64,000 bases of DNA from Lachnospiraceae oral taxon 107 str. F0167 (GTDB taxonomy: Bacteria > Bacillota > Clostridia > Lachnospirales > Lachnospiraceae), in the NCBI GenBank assembly GCA_000209465.1, contig GL890583.1, positions 495,343 through 559,342 of the forward strand, written 5' to 3'. Of this stretch, positions 36,007-48,038 are shown piece by piece. The notes under the pieces were generated by a model. The model searched no databases. It had not been told where the DNA came from and was given only the letters and a program-made list of their open reading frames with translations. Positions within the stretch are counted from its first letter, which is position 1, and every line of letters begins with the position of its first letter. Both the position numbers and the translations under genes were made by a program.

Positions 36007-36885
36007 TTATCTTTCGTTTTGTTGGATTAGTTTCTTTGCATTATTTACCTTTTCTTTTTCTTCAGATTTATTTTTTTCTATTGCTCCAAGTACGGAATTT
36101 TTTCTTGAATTTTCGTATTTTCCTTTTACCAAACCTTTATCCATAGATTTTTCTTGTCCGATATATAATTTCTTTTCCATGTAAGCAAGTTTCTTCTCAA
36201 TATTCTCAATGTCTTTCCTTATCTGAGCTGATTGTTCAAAGGAATCTGCGTAATATAAATCTTGTTTTCTTTCTTTAATTTCCTCTTTGAGAGCCTTTAT
36301 ATCACTTTTTATTTTTTCATTTTCTTTTCCATAGTCTTGCATCTGCTCTTTGGCTTTTAGGAGCTTCGAGGAAAGTATTCTCACATTTGTATGCTCCTTG
36401 CTGTTGTCGTCAACGGAAGTTCTGATTTGTCCAAAGAGTTTTACGAAATTTCCTTGCTTAAAGTCTTTAGGTATATCGCTCTTTTCTCCATAAGCGGAGC
36501 AGTTGTGATATACTTTGTTCCCCTCATCATTTTTTGATACTACGGAGAAATTCACTACCTTAAAGGTTTCTCCATTCTTATTTTCTCTTTCTACAACATC
36601 TACTTCGCCAACCACATTTCCTACAATATTTACTAAGTCATCAGAGTCTTTTTCTACTGTTTTTGTTTCTCTAAATTGCCCGTTTTCTCTAAGTTCATCA
36701 ATCATATAATCAAACTCATCATTAAGCAGACTCATATTGTCATTTTCTACATACTTTGTATACAGCTTGTCTAAAGCTACCTTGTCATTTATGCCTTTTT
36801 CAAAACTTATAAGTGCCTTTACAAAGTCCTCATAGTTTTCCTTTGCCATTTGCTCCAAAATAGTTTTCATTTCCCTATAACTCAT
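36007..36885 (-). CDS. SSB-like OB-fold protein with coiled-coil tail
   Basis: Residues 85-180 show an SSB-type OB fold (NIVGNVVGEVDVVER..FKVVNFSVVSKN..YHNCSAYGEKSDIP..VKLFGQI), similar to the separate SSB at 58039-58359. The first 80 residues form a helical domain of the kind seen in Tn1549-like elements, and residues 185-260 a coiled coil. GGAGG precedes the ATG. Presumed role: binding single-stranded DNA in replication or transfer. It follows the giant helicase gene by 52 bp. Confidence 0.75.
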   Translation of the reverse strand: MSYREMKTILEQMAKENYEDFVKALISFEKGINDKVALDKLYTKYVENDNMSLLNDEFDYMIDELRENGQFRETKTVEKDSDDLVNIVGNVVGEVDVVERENKNGETFKVVNFSVVSKNDEGNKVYHNCSAYGEKSDIPKDFKQGNFVKLFGQIRTSVDDNSKEHTNVRILSSKLLKAKEQMQDYGKENEKIKSDIKALKEEIKERKQDLYYADSFEQSAQIRKDIENIEKKLAYMEKKLYIGQEKSMDKGLVKGKYENSRKNSVLGAIEKNKSEEKEKVNNAKKLIQQNER

Positions 36886-36937
36886 AATATACCTCCATAT
36901 TTTCTGTTAAAAGTAAAAAGGAGCTTACTATAGCCCC

Positions 36938-39900
36938 TTATCTTTCACCATATTCTTTTTCTTTGTTTTCTTTTATTTCGGTTTCTTTTTCTTCATTTTG
37001 ATAAGCTCGTATCTGCCCTAAAATAGAGGATTTTTCCTCTTTGCCATGAAAATTATTCTCCACATCATATACCGATTCATAATAATCACTGTCCCTAAAG
37101 TCATTGTCATACCTGTCAATTATGCCGTCATTATCCATATCTTTTTCAAGCGGATCATAGATATTTCCGTCATCATCTATTTCAAGTCCCAGTACGTTTT
37201 TAAGGTCATTATCATCAATAGAAACAAACTCCCCGAAATCTCCATATTCCATTTCTTGTTTTAGAAATTCCAATGCTTTTTCTTCACTTCCTAAATTTTT
37301 AAGATAATCAATCGTGGTGATAGCTTTACCATTTATATATTGAGTGGAAGTAAGCTCTTTTAAGTCTATCTCATACTGTATCTCGTGCTTTTCATTCGGC
37401 GTTGTAGTATAGGCAATTCCGATATGACTTAAATCAGGAAAAAGCATATCAAAGTTTTCATAGGTATAGCTATCGTCCTCATATTCCCTTTTACAGAAAT
37501 CTATAATAGCTCTTTTTACATCTTCAATTAAAGGATTGTCGTTTCTCTTTTCTTCTACTTCTCCCATATCGAGTAGCTTATTTAACTCTGCCAAGCGAAG
37601 CACCTTATTCTTTAATTCCTCGGATTTTTCAAAAGGCTTTTTTAATTCCTCTTTGGCATTTTCAAGCTGTTCTTTTGTACTGATGAGCTTTTCTTCAAGT
37701 TTGTTTAACTTTTTAGGCATTTTTTCAAGTACATTATCCAGTCTTGTAATATTGCCGTCTGCACTTGTTCCAAGCTCTCCTAAATGCTTTGCAGCACCGT
37801 TTAAACTGAAATCGTGGGCATTGGTTAAAAAGTTATAGCTTATCTCTAAATCCATATTTCTGTATTTCCCGATTACCTTGTTTTCGTTGATTTTTACTGT
37901 CTTAATCGCTTCAAGGAGCTTTTCTCCGGCAATCTTTTTATCCGTAATTTTCTCACCAAAGATAGTAATAGAAGTAAACTTATTTTCGCTTTCTCCTTGT
38001 GGCTCAACCTCTGTTATATCTTTCTTTACCGCTTCAATGAGTTTTTCTGTCCTTGCAATTTCTTCCGGATAGTTTTTAGCAACCTTATCCTCTAATCTGT
38101 AACGGTTGGACTTATAATTTGCTTCAAGCATTTTAAGTTTAGTAACCTCATTGTCCAAATCCATCTTCTCCTTAATTCTCTTATCCCCTGTCGCAAGAGC
38201 CTTAATTTCTGCATAATTTAAGCTACTCTCGTCCACATCTTCAGCAACTCTGACAGGTGTCTTACTGGTCATAATTTGAGAAATAAACTTCTGCTTATTC
38301 TCTATGGTCTGCCATAGATACGCATCAAAGGTATTCTCCGTAACATAACGGTAGATATTCACCTCTTTATTCTCATTGCCCTGTCTTACAATTCTTCCCG
38401 CTCTTTGCTCCAAATCGGCAGGACGCCAAGGCACATCAAGGTCATGGAGTGCAATCAGCTTGTTTTGCACATTAGTGCCGGCACCCATCTTCTGCGTAGA
38501 GCCAAGTAATATCCTTACATCACCCTTTCTTACCTTTGAAAAGAGTTCATCTTTTTGCTTATCGGAATTTGCTTCATGAATAAAGGCAATTTCTTCTTTC
38601 GGTATTCCCAATGCCACAAGTTTTTCTCTAATATCATCGTAAATATTAAACTCTCCATCACCTTTCGGAGTTGACATATCGGAAAAAAGTAACTGTGTTG
38701 ACCTGTTCTCTTTTGTCTTATCCCATATTGCAAAGACATTTTTCACGCAGACATTTACTTTTGAATTTTCATCATCTGGAAGTAGGGGATTGATTAACCT
38801 TTGGTCAAGTGCAAGTTTCTTACCGTCATTGGTAATTTTAAGCATATTATCTTCATCAGGCTCTACAGTCCTATTTCTCACCTTATCCGCTCTTTCAGAA
38901 AGGCTCTTTAATATTTCCTTTTGTTCCTCACTCGGCAAGGTTTTAATCACCTCATAATGTGCTTTAGGAGTAGGGAGATTTAACATATCAGCGGTCTGAA
39001 TATCAGCGACTTCCTTAAACATACTCATAAGCTCAGGTAGATTGTAGAACTTTGAAAATCTTGTCTTTACCCTGTATCCCGTCCCCTCGGGAGAAAGCTC
39101 AAAAGCGGACTGTGTTTCTCCAAAAGTGGAAGCCCATGAGTCAAAATGTTCCATCTGATTTTTCTTTAGGCTTTCATACTGAAGATAACGCTGCATGGTG
39201 TAAAGCTCCGTCATTGAATTACTTACAGGTGTTCCTGTCGCAAAGACAATGCCTTTCCCGCCTGTCATTTCATCCATGTATCTGCATTTCATAAACATAT
39301 CGGAGGACTTAAAGGCTTCGGATTGTCCTATACCTGCCACATTTCTCATCTTTGTATAAAGATACAAGTTTTTAAAACTATGTGCCTCGTCTACAAATAG
39401 CTTATCTACGCCAAGCTCCTCAAATGTAATTACATCATCTTTCTTAAAATCATCATTTAATTTTTCAAGCCTTACCTCCAGCTTTTTCTTTGTTTTTTGA
39501 AGTTCTTTTACTGTGAAATTTTGATTTCTGTCATGCTTATATTCTTCAACATAGGCGATAATTTCGTCAATTTGATCCTGAATGTGCTTTTGCTGATATT
39601 CCTTAGACATCGGAATTTTTTCAAACTGCGTATGTCCGATAACAACCGCATCATATTTCCCTGTGGCAATCTTTCCTATAAATCTTTTTCTGTTTTTCGG
39701 TTCAAAGTCTTTCTTATCTGCTACCATAATGTTCGCACTCGGATAAAGTTGCATAAACTCTCTGCCGATCTGTCCTGTAAGATGATTAGGCACTACAAAT
39801 AAAGACTTGGTACACATTCCAAGCCTTTTACTTTCCATTGCACTTGCCACCATTTCAAAAGTTTTTCCGCTTCCTACCACATGGGCAAGCAGGGTGTTTC

Positions 39901-42900
39901 CTCCATATAAACTTCTTGCTATTGCATTTTTCTGATGTGTTCTAAGCTCTATTTCCGTATTCATTCCCTCAAAGGATAGATTAGAACCATCATATTCACG
40001 ATTTCTTATAGAGTTAAAACGCTCGTTATATGTCTTTACAAGCCTGTTTCTTCGCTCTTGGTCGTTAAATATCCAGTTCTTAAACTCTTCTTTTAAAAGC
40101 TCCTGTTTTTGACCGGCAAGCATGGTTTCTTTCTTGTTTAGTATAGAGGTCTTTGAACCGTCATCATTAATAATCTGATCAAATACCTTTGTTTCTTTTA
40201 AGTTTAAGGCATCTTCAATCAGCTTGTAGGCATTCACCCTTGATGTTCCGTATGTCATTTCAGCAAGATCATTTACTCTGTCTTTGCTTTTTCCCTCAAT
40301 ATTCCATTCACTTGTCAGATGTGAGAATCTTACCTTTATGTCCCATCTTGCATATCCCGGTGTTTTTAAAGTTTCAAAGATAAATTTTTCTATATCCTTT
40401 GCCGGTATCCATGTTGCACCAAGACGAACATTAATTTCGCTTGCCTCAAGTTCTTTAGGCATAACTTTTTGAAGTTCCAACTTTTGATATTCAAGACGAT
40501 TTATTTCTTTCTCCAAAACTGTCTTTTCACTTTCATATGAAAGCATTCTTTCCGCCTGTTTTAATCTTGAGATATAGTTATCTACAATATATATCTTTTT
40601 CCTTATATTTCCACTTAGATACTCGTCCTTTGTAACATAGGCATACCTAAAGGAATTACTGTTGTCGCTGCAAGCAAAGGGCAAATCACCATCTTCCAAA
40701 TCAAATGAAAGCTTTTGATTATATTTTGTATTTTCTTCTCTAATATTTAAAAATATCTCTCCTCTTAACTCTTCTATAAGGGTATTCCTGTTTTTGCCTG
40801 TAAGATTTTTCATATAGTCAAAATCCACATATCCTTTTTCTGAAACTGACAAAACAAGAGCTTCAAGGGAAGTATCTACATGGTCTATAACTTTTGCTTT
40901 TGTGATAGTCCTTTTGCTGAAAATATCACTCTTTGCCTTAAAATTTTCTTCTTCATCAAGGATTTCTATGGAAGATAACAAAGGGAAGTTGCTATCTTCT
41001 TTTAAGGCTCTTGTATTACTCAGATTATTGACAAAGCCATGCTTTTTAGAAAAACTGTCATAGACTTCGTTTAATTTTTCTTGTGATACCTTGATTTCAT
41101 CTTCACTAAAATCTTCCTTTTGCTTGTATATCACATCTTTTAAGGCAGAGTTCAGTTCAAGATAGTCCTTAATCTTTTCCTTATTTTTCTCCGTTACTTC
41201 CTTTTTTATGAAAAGGGAGTTTTCTCTGTAATATACTTCGTCATTAATAAGGGTATAGGAGAAGTTTTTGACATCATCTGTTGCGAGAACGGAGCTTATC
41301 TCATCATCTAAAAGCTCTATTTCTTCATACCTTGCATCTTTAGATATTTCTGTACTTGCCCTTGCAAGCAATTCTTTTAAGTTGCCATTTTCTTTTGGCA
41401 GGCAAGTAAGGGTATTTCCAAATCTTCCCGATACTTCTTGCATAGAACCAAGTATCATTTGAGGATTTTCTACAAAGTATTTGTTATATGTTAATCCCTT
41501 TTCATCTTCAGATAGGTGTATCCAGTCCTCATCTCGTTCTCTGATACTGTCCCTTTTCTTTAGGAAAATAATATCTGAGGTTACTTCCGTTCCGGCAACA
41601 CCCTTAAAGGTGTCATTGGGAAGTCTTATCGCTCCTAAAAACTCAGCTCTTGCCGCAAGGTATCGTCTGACACTTTCGTCCTTTTTATCCATCGTTCCAC
41701 TTGATGTGATAAAGGCGATGATACCGCCATTTCTCACTTTATCAATGGACTTGGCAAAGAAATAATCATGGATTAGGAAGTTATTTTTGTTATACTCCCT
41801 GTCATTGACCTTGTATTCTCCGAATGGAACATTGCCGATTGCTACATCAAAAAAGTTATTGGAAAAGGAAGTTTCTTCAAGTCCTTTAATCTGTATATCA
41901 CTTTCAGGGTATAAGAGTTTTCCTATTCGACCGCTAACAGAGTCAAGCTCCACTCCGTAAAACTTACTGCTTTTCATTTCATCAGAAAGATTTCCTACAA
42001 AGTTTCCTATTCCCATTGATGGCTCTAAGATATTTCCGCTCTTAAATCCCATATCTGATAGGGCAGAGTAGATACTGTCAATCACTACTTTGGGTGTATA
42101 AAAACTCGTTAATGTAGATTCTCTTACAGATTCATATTCAAATTGTGATAAATTATCTTTTAAGAAATTTCTTGCCACTTCCCATTGTCCGGTCTTGCTT
42201 TCATCAAAGACCTCGGAAAGTCCGCCCCAGCCGACATACTTTGCCAATACTTCCTGTGCCGATATATCAAGCTCTCTTTCCCCGCTTTCCACTCTGTTAA
42301 GCATAGAGATTGCTGCAATATTATTATTCAATCTTTCACTTGGTGTCAGACTCTGCGGCAAAATCTCATCTGTAATTTTAAAGTTTGATATTTTATTTTT
42401 TATGTTCTCTTTAATTTCTTCTTTCTCTTCTTTTTCCGGAAGATTAAAAAGTCTTGTCAAATCACTTTCAAGTCTGTATGCAATTACTTCCGATCCTGTA
42501 ACCATACCGCCGAAGTATTCTGTATTATCCTTGATTGTAATTGTCTTTAGGTTATTTCTCATATCATCAAATCTTGTTACAGTATAGTTCTTGCCTTTGT
42601 AATGAACCTCATCTCCGATAAGAAGATTTGGTCTTTCAAAGCTGATTTTCTCCAAAAGCTCCTCATAATTTTCAAACTTTATGGTAGGACTGTAATTATT
42701 ACCTGTTCTTGCCGGCTCAAGAACCAGTGTACTATTGCCAAGTTCCTCATTTATATTTACATCGCTGATTGTATACTCTTCGTGATTCATATACACGGTT
42801 GTTCCTACAGATAAATCCAAGCTTGCATTGTCCTTTACCGACATACCTTGTTTCATATAATCAAACAGATTTGACTGTACTATCTTTTCTTTTGTAATTT

Positions 42901-44923
42901 CATGCTCCTTTGATAGGGGATAGTCATCTATCTTTAAAGGAGTATATTTGTCGGTATCGATTAATTTGTCCACCTTTTGACTTTCTACAAAGCTTACACC
43001 TCTGTTAAGATTGTAAATCTCTCCACCTACTTCCACCTTTCTTCCGGTGTCCTCCAATCTTATGGCAAAACTATCTGTTTTATTTGCAAGAATAAATTCT
43101 GTACCGACCTTAATAGCTACTTTTTCACTTTCATTTTTTCTTGCATAAGCTTTAAGAGTTTCTACAAATTCTCTCATACTAAAAGAAGAGATGTCTTTTT
43201 TAATTTCATTAATCTGCTCAATGCTCACCTCGTCTCTTACAAGATAGCCCTTAAGAACATTGAACTTTGCAATATCTATATCCAAGGCTTTAAGATACTT
43301 TATCTTCTCGGAAGTGATACCTGCCTCGCCTTTTTTCATATCGTCAATAAGCCATTTTAACTGCTCCATCTTCCACACAGGCAACCTCGGATTTGCTATT
43401 TCGGCAATCTCATTACTATAAAAATCATATTGCTTAATGGCACTCATAATCTCTTCAAGTTGCTCATCACTAAAATCATCTATGTCAATATTAGTGTATT
43501 GCAAGGCTAATTCAAGCTTTAATGTGGCAATTCTGCTTATTGCTTCCTCTTTGATCATTTCATACTCATCTACCGCCTTATCCACTTCTTTGGAAAAATT
43601 CGGACTTAGATTTTCACTATTTCCGCTTGTTTCATCTGTCATCAATATATTCGAATTATCTTCGGCATTAAAAAAGGAAGCATCATTTGCTCCCTCTTTT
43701 TGTATCACTGTTAAGTTTTCTGTATTTTCTAAGCTTCCACCACTTCCTTGATTGTCATTTCTTTTAGAGCTGATATCATCGCCTTGTACTGCGGATTTTC
43801 CTCGCTCTCTATATTCCAAGCTTTCATCAGTTTCGGCTTTTCTTTTCTCATAAAATTGATTGCCTGTACTTGAATATACATCAAGTGGTTTATCAGCTTG
43901 TCCTCCTTGTAGAGGTCTATCAACATCTTGTATTTGCCCTCTTGTTTGCTCTGTGCCAAGAAGTCCAATCCCATCACTGCGTAGATCGGATTGGGAAATT
44001 CCTTGATAAAATCCTCCTGTTGTTCCAATTGGTTCAATGTTATTTCTTTGATTTTGTCTATTATCTCGTCCGTACTTTCCATTTTTGAAAATTCGCTCTG
44101 CGTTGTCAGCATATCTTTGGTCATTTGATCGAACAGCATTTGCATTACCTCCTAAATTTTTATTTTCTTTGCCATTTATATTATACTCCGCACTCATATT
44201 TTTTGTCAGCACCGAGTTTACAGATAAACTTCTTGTCATCTTCATAGTGGACTCTATTATTTTATTACAAGCATTGGAAATACAAGTACCTACACTAATC
44301 AGTGAAATACTGTCCAAGTATCTTAAGTTTGCTCTAACGCTATCCGTATCAATAGGGTAATTATGGTTGAATCTGTTTGATACGGCATAGCAGATTGAGT
44401 TTCTCATAAAGTGAATAAATGAATTTCTATCACTATCTGCTATCCTAAGATTATTAGCAAGTTCATATATACTTTCATCAGAATAAATTCTGCTGAGTAT
44501 ATACAGGTTTTCAGTTAAGCTCTCGCTTGCACTGTAGCCTTGGATATTAATCATATCCTTTAAGACTTGTGAGTGTTTTTCCCTGTCAAATGACCAAAGC
44601 TCCACTTCATTTACATTTTTATCCATAGATACTGTCTGACTTATGTCAAATATATATCCTACCTTTTGAAAAGTACCGGTATTATTTATGACGGGAATAC
44701 CTCTTTGCCCCCTCATAACTATACGATTAAATCTTTCCCTCCAAATATCAAAACTTGCACAAGCGGTTGCATTCGGATTTTTGTCATAGATACTTAGTTG
44801 GCTTAAAAAGTCGTATCTTTGATTGTTCCCAATGACTTTCATCAGTTTCAGATACTCATCTTCACTGTTTAAAACATCGCTTTTTACAAGCTCGATAATG
44901 TTGTAAAAATCATTTGTTCTCAT
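36938..44923 (-). CDS. Giant ArdC-like / N6-methylase / SNF2-type helicase protein
   Basis: The 2661-residue protein combines several units. Residues 1-100 resemble an ArdC N-domain (single-stranded DNA binding, anti-restriction). Near residue 965 is [12 protein letters not shown] and near 1030 GNVPFGEY, in the style of an adenine methylase. The helicase part has VVGSGKT (about 1678), FVDEAHS (about 1843), [13 protein letters not shown] and a C-terminal helicase half with [10 protein letters not shown]. Near the end is a calcium-loop-like [14 protein letters not shown]. Such proteins are typical of Tn1549-like ICEs and may protect incoming DNA from restriction (inference). Confidence 0.88.
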   Translation of the reverse strand: MRTNDFYNIIELVKSDVLNSEDEYLKLMKVIGNNQRYDFLSQLSIYDKNPNATACASFDIWRERFNRIVMRGQRGIPVINNTGTFQKVGYIFDISQTVSMDKNVNEVELWSFDREKHSQVLKDMINIQGYSASESLTENLYILSRIYSDESIYELANNLRIADSDRNSFIHFMRNSICYAVSNRFNHNYPIDTDSVRANLRYLDSISLISVGTCISNACNKIIESTMKMTRSLSVNSVLTKNMSAEYNINGKENKNLGGNANAVRSNDQRYADNAERIFKNGKYGRDNRQNQRNNIEPIGTTGGFYQGISQSDLRSDGIGLLGTEQTRGQIQDVDRPLQGGQADKPLDVYSSTGNQFYEKRKAETDESLEYRERGKSAVQGDDISSKRNDNQGSGGSLENTENLTVIQKEGANDASFFNAEDNSNILMTDETSGNSENLSPNFSKEVDKAVDEYEMIKEEAISRIATLKLELALQYTNIDIDDFSDEQLEEIMSAIKQYDFYSNEIAEIANPRLPVWKMEQLKWLIDDMKKGEAGITSEKIKYLKALDIDIAKFNVLKGYLVRDEVSIEQINEIKKDISSFSMREFVETLKAYARKNESEKVAIKVGTEFILANKTDSFAIRLEDTGRKVEVGGEIYNLNRGVSFVESQKVDKLIDTDKYTPLKIDDYPLSKEHEITKEKIVQSNLFDYMKQGMSVKDNASLDLSVGTTVYMNHEEYTISDVNINEELGNSTLVLEPARTGNNYSPTIKFENYEELLEKISFERPNLLIGDEVHYKGKNYTVTRFDDMRNNLKTITIKDNTEYFGGMVTGSEVIAYRLESDLTRLFNLPEKEEKEEIKENIKNKISNFKITDEILPQSLTPSERLNNNIAAISMLNRVESGERELDISAQEVLAKYVGWGGLSEVFDESKTGQWEVARNFLKDNLSQFEYESVRESTLTSFYTPKVVIDSIYSALSDMGFKSGNILEPSMGIGNFVGNLSDEMKSSKFYGVELDSVSGRIGKLLYPESDIQIKGLEETSFSNNFFDVAIGNVPFGEYKVNDREYNKNNFLIHDYFFAKSIDKVRNGGIIAFITSSGTMDKKDESVRRYLAARAEFLGAIRLPNDTFKGVAGTEVTSDIIFLKKRDSIRERDEDWIHLSEDEKGLTYNKYFVENPQMILGSMQEVSGRFGNTLTCLPKENGNLKELLARASTEISKDARYEEIELLDDEISSVLATDDVKNFSYTLINDEVYYRENSLFIKKEVTEKNKEKIKDYLELNSALKDVIYKQKEDFSEDEIKVSQEKLNEVYDSFSKKHGFVNNLSNTRALKEDSNFPLLSSIEILDEEENFKAKSDIFSKRTITKAKVIDHVDTSLEALVLSVSEKGYVDFDYMKNLTGKNRNTLIEELRGEIFLNIREENTKYNQKLSFDLEDGDLPFACSDNSNSFRYAYVTKDEYLSGNIRKKIYIVDNYISRLKQAERMLSYESEKTVLEKEINRLEYQKLELQKVMPKELEASEINVRLGATWIPAKDIEKFIFETLKTPGYARWDIKVRFSHLTSEWNIEGKSKDRVNDLAEMTYGTSRVNAYKLIEDALNLKETKVFDQIINDDGSKTSILNKKETMLAGQKQELLKEEFKNWIFNDQERRNRLVKTYNERFNSIRNREYDGSNLSFEGMNTEIELRTHQKNAIARSLYGGNTLLAHVVGSGKTFEMVASAMESKRLGMCTKSLFVVPNHLTGQIGREFMQLYPSANIMVADKKDFEPKNRKRFIGKIATGKYDAVVIGHTQFEKIPMSKEYQQKHIQDQIDEIIAYVEEYKHDRNQNFTVKELQKTKKKLEVRLEKLNDDFKKDDVITFEELGVDKLFVDEAHSFKNLYLYTKMRNVAGIGQSEAFKSSDMFMKCRYMDEMTGGKGIVFATGTPVSNSMTELYTMQRYLQYESLKKNQMEHFDSWASTFGETQSAFELSPEGTGYRVKTRFSKFYNLPELMSMFKEVADIQTADMLNLPTPKAHYEVIKTLPSEEQKEILKSLSERADKVRNRTVEPDEDNMLKITNDGKKLALDQRLINPLLPDDENSKVNVCVKNVFAIWDKTKENRSTQLLFSDMSTPKGDGEFNIYDDIREKLVALGIPKEEIAFIHEANSDKQKDELFSKVRKGDVRILLGSTQKMGAGTNVQNKLIALHDLDVPWRPADLEQRAGRIVRQGNENKEVNIYRYVTENTFDAYLWQTIENKQKFISQIMTSKTPVRVAEDVDESSLNYAEIKALATGDKRIKEKMDLDNEVTKLKMLEANYKSNRYRLEDKVAKNYPEEIARTEKLIEAVKKDITEVEPQGESENKFTSITIFGEKITDKKIAGEKLLEAIKTVKINENKVIGKYRNMDLEISYNFLTNAHDFSLNGAAKHLGELGTSADGNITRLDNVLEKMPKKLNKLEEKLISTKEQLENAKEELKKPFEKSEELKNKVLRLAELNKLLDMGEVEEKRNDNPLIEDVKRAIIDFCKREYEDDSYTYENFDMLFPDLSHIGIAYTTTPNEKHEIQYEIDLKELTSTQYINGKAITTIDYLKNLGSEEKALEFLKQEMEYGDFGEFVSIDDNDLKNVLGLEIDDDGNIYDPLEKDMDNDGIIDRYDNDFRDSDYYESVYDVENNFHGKEEKSSILGQIRAYQNEEKETEIKENKEKEYGER
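44189..44213. repeat. Dispersed repeat, copy 2
   Basis: Partner of 22656-22681, here within the N-terminal part of the giant helicase gene, where it encodes VLTKN on the minus strand. Confidence 0.5.
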
Positions 44924-44948
44924 CTCTACCTCCTTATTTTATTGCATG

Positions 44949-44972
44949 AAAAAAGACGATATTGCTATCGCC
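44949..44972 (-). terminator. Hairpin with T-run between cargo gene and helicase gene
   Basis: GGCGATA and TATCGTC pair around GCAA on the minus strand and are followed by TTTTTTC. Confidence 0.65.
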
Positions 44973-45032
44973 TAAAACATTTACTTTATTTCTAAATTCA
45001 GAAAACAGATTTTATAAATGATTATTTTATCT

Positions 45033-46283
45033 TTAATTTATATATGCTGGCTCGCTTCCACCTCTTTTAAAAATATATGCAAGTTTTTGACAAGAATAAG
45101 TATTGAAATATTCCGAATGTTCTTCTGCTTTTACTTTTATAAAATCTTCATATGTTTTATATTCAAAAATATATTCAAGTAATGCGAATACTAAAATAGG
45201 ATAATCACAAAAAACTCCATCATATCCTGTCCATTCATGCAATTGATATTTATAAAATATTGTTTCAATTTCTTGCCATAATAAAAACTGTTCTTTAGAA
45301 CATTCAAACCACTTGTGAGAAAGTAATTTTTTTGTTTCATAATCAATTTTACTAAAATCCTCTTCTAATATAATTTCTTCTTTTAACTCACATTCAAGTG
45401 CTACAATCAATTCTCCAAAAAAATGTGCCAAAATATCCGAAATTCTTAGTCCTATACATTCATGAGACTTTCCTTTATTACATGAATGATAGTTCCCAAT
45501 TTTTTCAGCTGCTTCAAGTGTATTATTTTCTTCATCAATCAGAAGATTTACATCTGTTCGATTAATTCCTCTTTCACAAAGTAATTTATTAAATCCAATA
45601 AATATTGGTTCATATCTCCAACTCATTTGTGGTTGTTCAGAATTTGGTATATATGCAGTATCTAAAATACTTAAAATCTGTTTTAATGCGTTTGTTTCAG
45701 TTACTTTCTTTTTAGATGATTCAGCTTTTGCAACAACATTTTCTATCATAGTTTTTAAATCAATTAGCACTTTTTCTATATCATTTTTATCTTTAATATT
45801 TATCATTTTTTTTAATAATTTGGGGTTTCTATAGTTATATAGAAACTTTATAAGAGAATATAAAAATGCATCTTCATGAAATTTCATTTGAAAATTAATA
45901 TTTTTCAAAAATTCCAAAACTATTAATTCCGTTTTGCTAAACAGACTTATATGAAAAACTATTTCACTATCATTAAGAATTTTAAAAAAATCTCTATAGA
46001 AATTAACTGTATTGTTCACAAACGAAGCAAAGCCATTTTTATAATTCTTCTTTCTGATTGTAGTAGCCTTAAGTTCCTTATTTTTATCAATTGTGTATAT
46101 TTTTTTGTATTTATTCTCAAATAAAATATATTTTCTCCAAATCTCTGATTCTTTTGTATCTGTATATCCACAAAAAAATCCTACATAAATATCCGAACTA
46201 TTTTCTTTATAAATATTAATTAAGTCTTCCTTTACAGTTATATTTCTATCATGGAATGCTTCATCATAATAAAATTTCCACAT
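45033..46283 (-). CDS. DUF3800-like putative nuclease-fold protein
   Basis: The 416-residue protein begins WKFYYDEAFHDR, has VNLLIDEENNTLEAAEKI near residue 245 and IGLRISDILAHFFGEL near residue 280. Acidic residues spaced this way resemble the DUF3800 family with an RNase H-like fold. The match is weak and from pattern only. GGAG precedes the ATG. The sequence is visibly richer in A and T than its neighbours and sits between two core ICE genes, with a terminator after it, suggesting a late insertion. A defence or toxin role is possible but unproven. Confidence 0.6.
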   Translation of the reverse strand: MWKFYYDEAFHDRNITVKEDLINIYKENSSDIYVGFFCGYTDTKESEIWRKYILFENKYKKIYTIDKNKELKATTIRKKNYKNGFASFVNNTVNFYRDFFKILNDSEIVFHISLFSKTELIVLEFLKNINFQMKFHEDAFLYSLIKFLYNYRNPKLLKKMINIKDKNDIEKVLIDLKTMIENVVAKAESSKKKVTETNALKQILSILDTAYIPNSEQPQMSWRYEPIFIGFNKLLCERGINRTDVNLLIDEENNTLEAAEKIGNYHSCNKGKSHECIGLRISDILAHFFGELIVALECELKEEIILEEDFSKIDYETKKLLSHKWFECSKEQFLLWQEIETIFYKYQLHEWTGYDGVFCDYPILVFALLEYIFEYKTYEDFIKVKAEEHSEYFNTYSCQKLAYIFKRGGSEPAYIN

Positions 46284-46478
46284 AATATTCTCCTTTTTTT
46301 ACAAAGTATACTCACGACTAATAATATGTCTTTTATTTTTTATACTTTGCTAATATTATATCAAAATCACAAAACTTGTTGTATTGTCTTTATAAAATAC
46401 TCCAAATATGTTTTAGATTCGATTATGCTATAGAATTTCTAAACTTTTTATTTATATTATACTATCATAGCAATATTT

Positions 46479-47408
46479 TCATCTATTGTATAACTCATAC
46501 GATATTCCTTCAAGCACATTCACCACAATACTGTTCCCGGCTTGCTTATACAAAATCGAAGATAGTTTACCTTTCCTTGGGTGATATATAGCTCTAAGCT
46601 TATCAAAATCTTCATCATCAAATCCCATAAGTCTGAAACATTCTCTTTCAGTTAGATATCTATACTTGCCGTTTCCTAAGTCTATTACCCCCGAATTTGG
46701 CACTCTTACCTGTTTGGTTGAAATGGTATAGGCAAACTTGTCTATAATCATCAGTCTGCCCTTAAAATTCTTGTTCTTAGGATCATTTCGTAAAAATCTG
46801 AGCATTGACTCCTGTCTTACCTCATAGACAGATGATACATCTTTTTCAAGAAACTCGGATATATCTTTTGGCTTTGTTTTATTCAGTTTATTAAAATCAA
46901 AGTTATTTTTACCCAAGATACTTACGACAAATATTCTCTCTCTTTTTTGAGGTATACCAAAGTCCATTGCGTTTAGTATCTCATACTTACTTTCATACCC
47001 AAGTCTTTCCATTTCTCTCAAGTAATGAAAAAAGGAAGTCCTCATATTCTTGTCGAGAACTCCCTTTACATTTTCCCAAAGCACAACTTTAGGTCGCATA
47101 TTCATTTTTTCAATTATCCTTATGGTTTCAAACAAAAGACTGCTCCTTGTGCCACTTCCTTTTTCTCCACCTTTTTTCTGTCCCACACGGCTGAAATCTT
47201 GGCAAGGACTGCCGTGCATAAGTAAGTCTATATTTTCATTTGGTGCATGATAACCTACAATGTCTTTGGATTTAAAATTTGCCTTATACAAGGCATTATA
47301 ACTTTTTACACAGTTTTTATCTATCTCCACATAATCAATTACTCTATGCGGTATATTCTGCCTTATTAAAGCCTTTCTTATCGCTCCTATGCCTCCGAAA
47401 AGCTCCAA
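46479..47408 (-). CDS. C5 cytosine DNA methyltransferase (orphan, ICE core)
   Basis: All main motifs are present: ELFGGIGAIRKAL, HGSPCQDFSRVG with the catalytic cysteine (about residue 70), WENVKGVL, PQKRERIFVV and QAGNSIVVNVL. The 309-residue form starts at TTG nine bases behind GAGGAG; no better ATG is in frame. No nuclease partner lies nearby. Orphan methyltransferases of this kind are standard in Tn1549-like elements and probably protect the element from host restriction. Confidence 0.9.
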   Translation of the reverse strand: MELFGGIGAIRKALIRQNIPHRVIDYVEIDKNCVKSYNALYKANFKSKDIVGYHAPNENIDLLMHGSPCQDFSRVGQKKGGEKGSGTRSSLLFETIRIIEKMNMRPKVVLWENVKGVLDKNMRTSFFHYLREMERLGYESKYEILNAMDFGIPQKRERIFVVSILGKNNFDFNKLNKTKPKDISEFLEKDVSSVYEVRQESMLRFLRNDPKNKNFKGRLMIIDKFAYTISTKQVRVPNSGVIDLGNGKYRYLTERECFRLMGFDDEDFDKLRAIYHPRKGKLSSILYKQAGNSIVVNVLEGISYELYNR

Positions 47409-47483
47409 TATTTTTAACTCCTCAATAATAATCTCTCCTTTCTTCTCATTTTTGCAACTAAATCTTTCGTCTATAAAAATAAT

Positions 47484-48035
47484 TTATTCTATCCATTTAA
47501 GCTCTGTAATACCCTTATAGCACACCTCCCATATAAACCAAGCAAAAGCTATAGCATTGCTTTTATGTTTCTCAAACTTGCCATTTTTTGCACAATTAAG
47601 CCTTTTAGAAAATACATATACTCTTTTGGGCGGATACTTTTTAAACAGTTCATATCTTTTTTGTCCTTCCAAAAATGCCAGTCGAAAAAGCATGGCTATT
47701 TTTACAGTCGGAGCGGAAATTTCAAAAGCGTGTAATATAAACTTATCTGCACAAAAATAGGGCGGATTTGTTACTATATCTAAGACATTTTCTTTAACTG
47801 TAAAAAAATCTACTTCTCTTTCTTCTCCATAACCTCTGTAGCAGATATCTGTTGCTTTTACCTTATAGCCGTATTCTTCTAAAATTTTACCTATATGCCT
47901 CTGTCCGCAAGCAGGTTCATAGATATGTTCTCCAAAGGTTTCTCTTTTAAGCAATTCCTTAACCGCTCTTTTATCAGTGGCATAAAAATCGAGTTTTTCT
48001 CTGTTTTTGTCAAATTTTATTAAGGTGTCAAACAT
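47484..48035 (-). CDS. Adenine-specific DNA methyltransferase-like protein
   Basis: The 183-residue protein contains YEPACGQRHIGKIL (motif I, about residues 39-52) and VTNPPYF (motif IV, about residues 88-94), in the order of a gamma-type N6-adenine methyltransferase, without a clear target-recognition domain. GAGAGG precedes the ATG. It lies four bases past the topoisomerase stop, so it is co-transcribed. A role in modifying the element's own DNA is likely but inferred. Confidence 0.8.
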   Translation of the reverse strand: MFDTLIKFDKNREKLDFYATDKRAVKELLKRETFGEHIYEPACGQRHIGKILEEYGYKVKATDICYRGYGEEREVDFFTVKENVLDIVTNPPYFCADKFILHAFEISAPTVKIAMLFRLAFLEGQKRYELFKKYPPKRVYVFSKRLNCAKNGKFEKHKSNAIAFAWFIWEVCYKGITELKWIE

Positions 48036-48038
48036 AGG

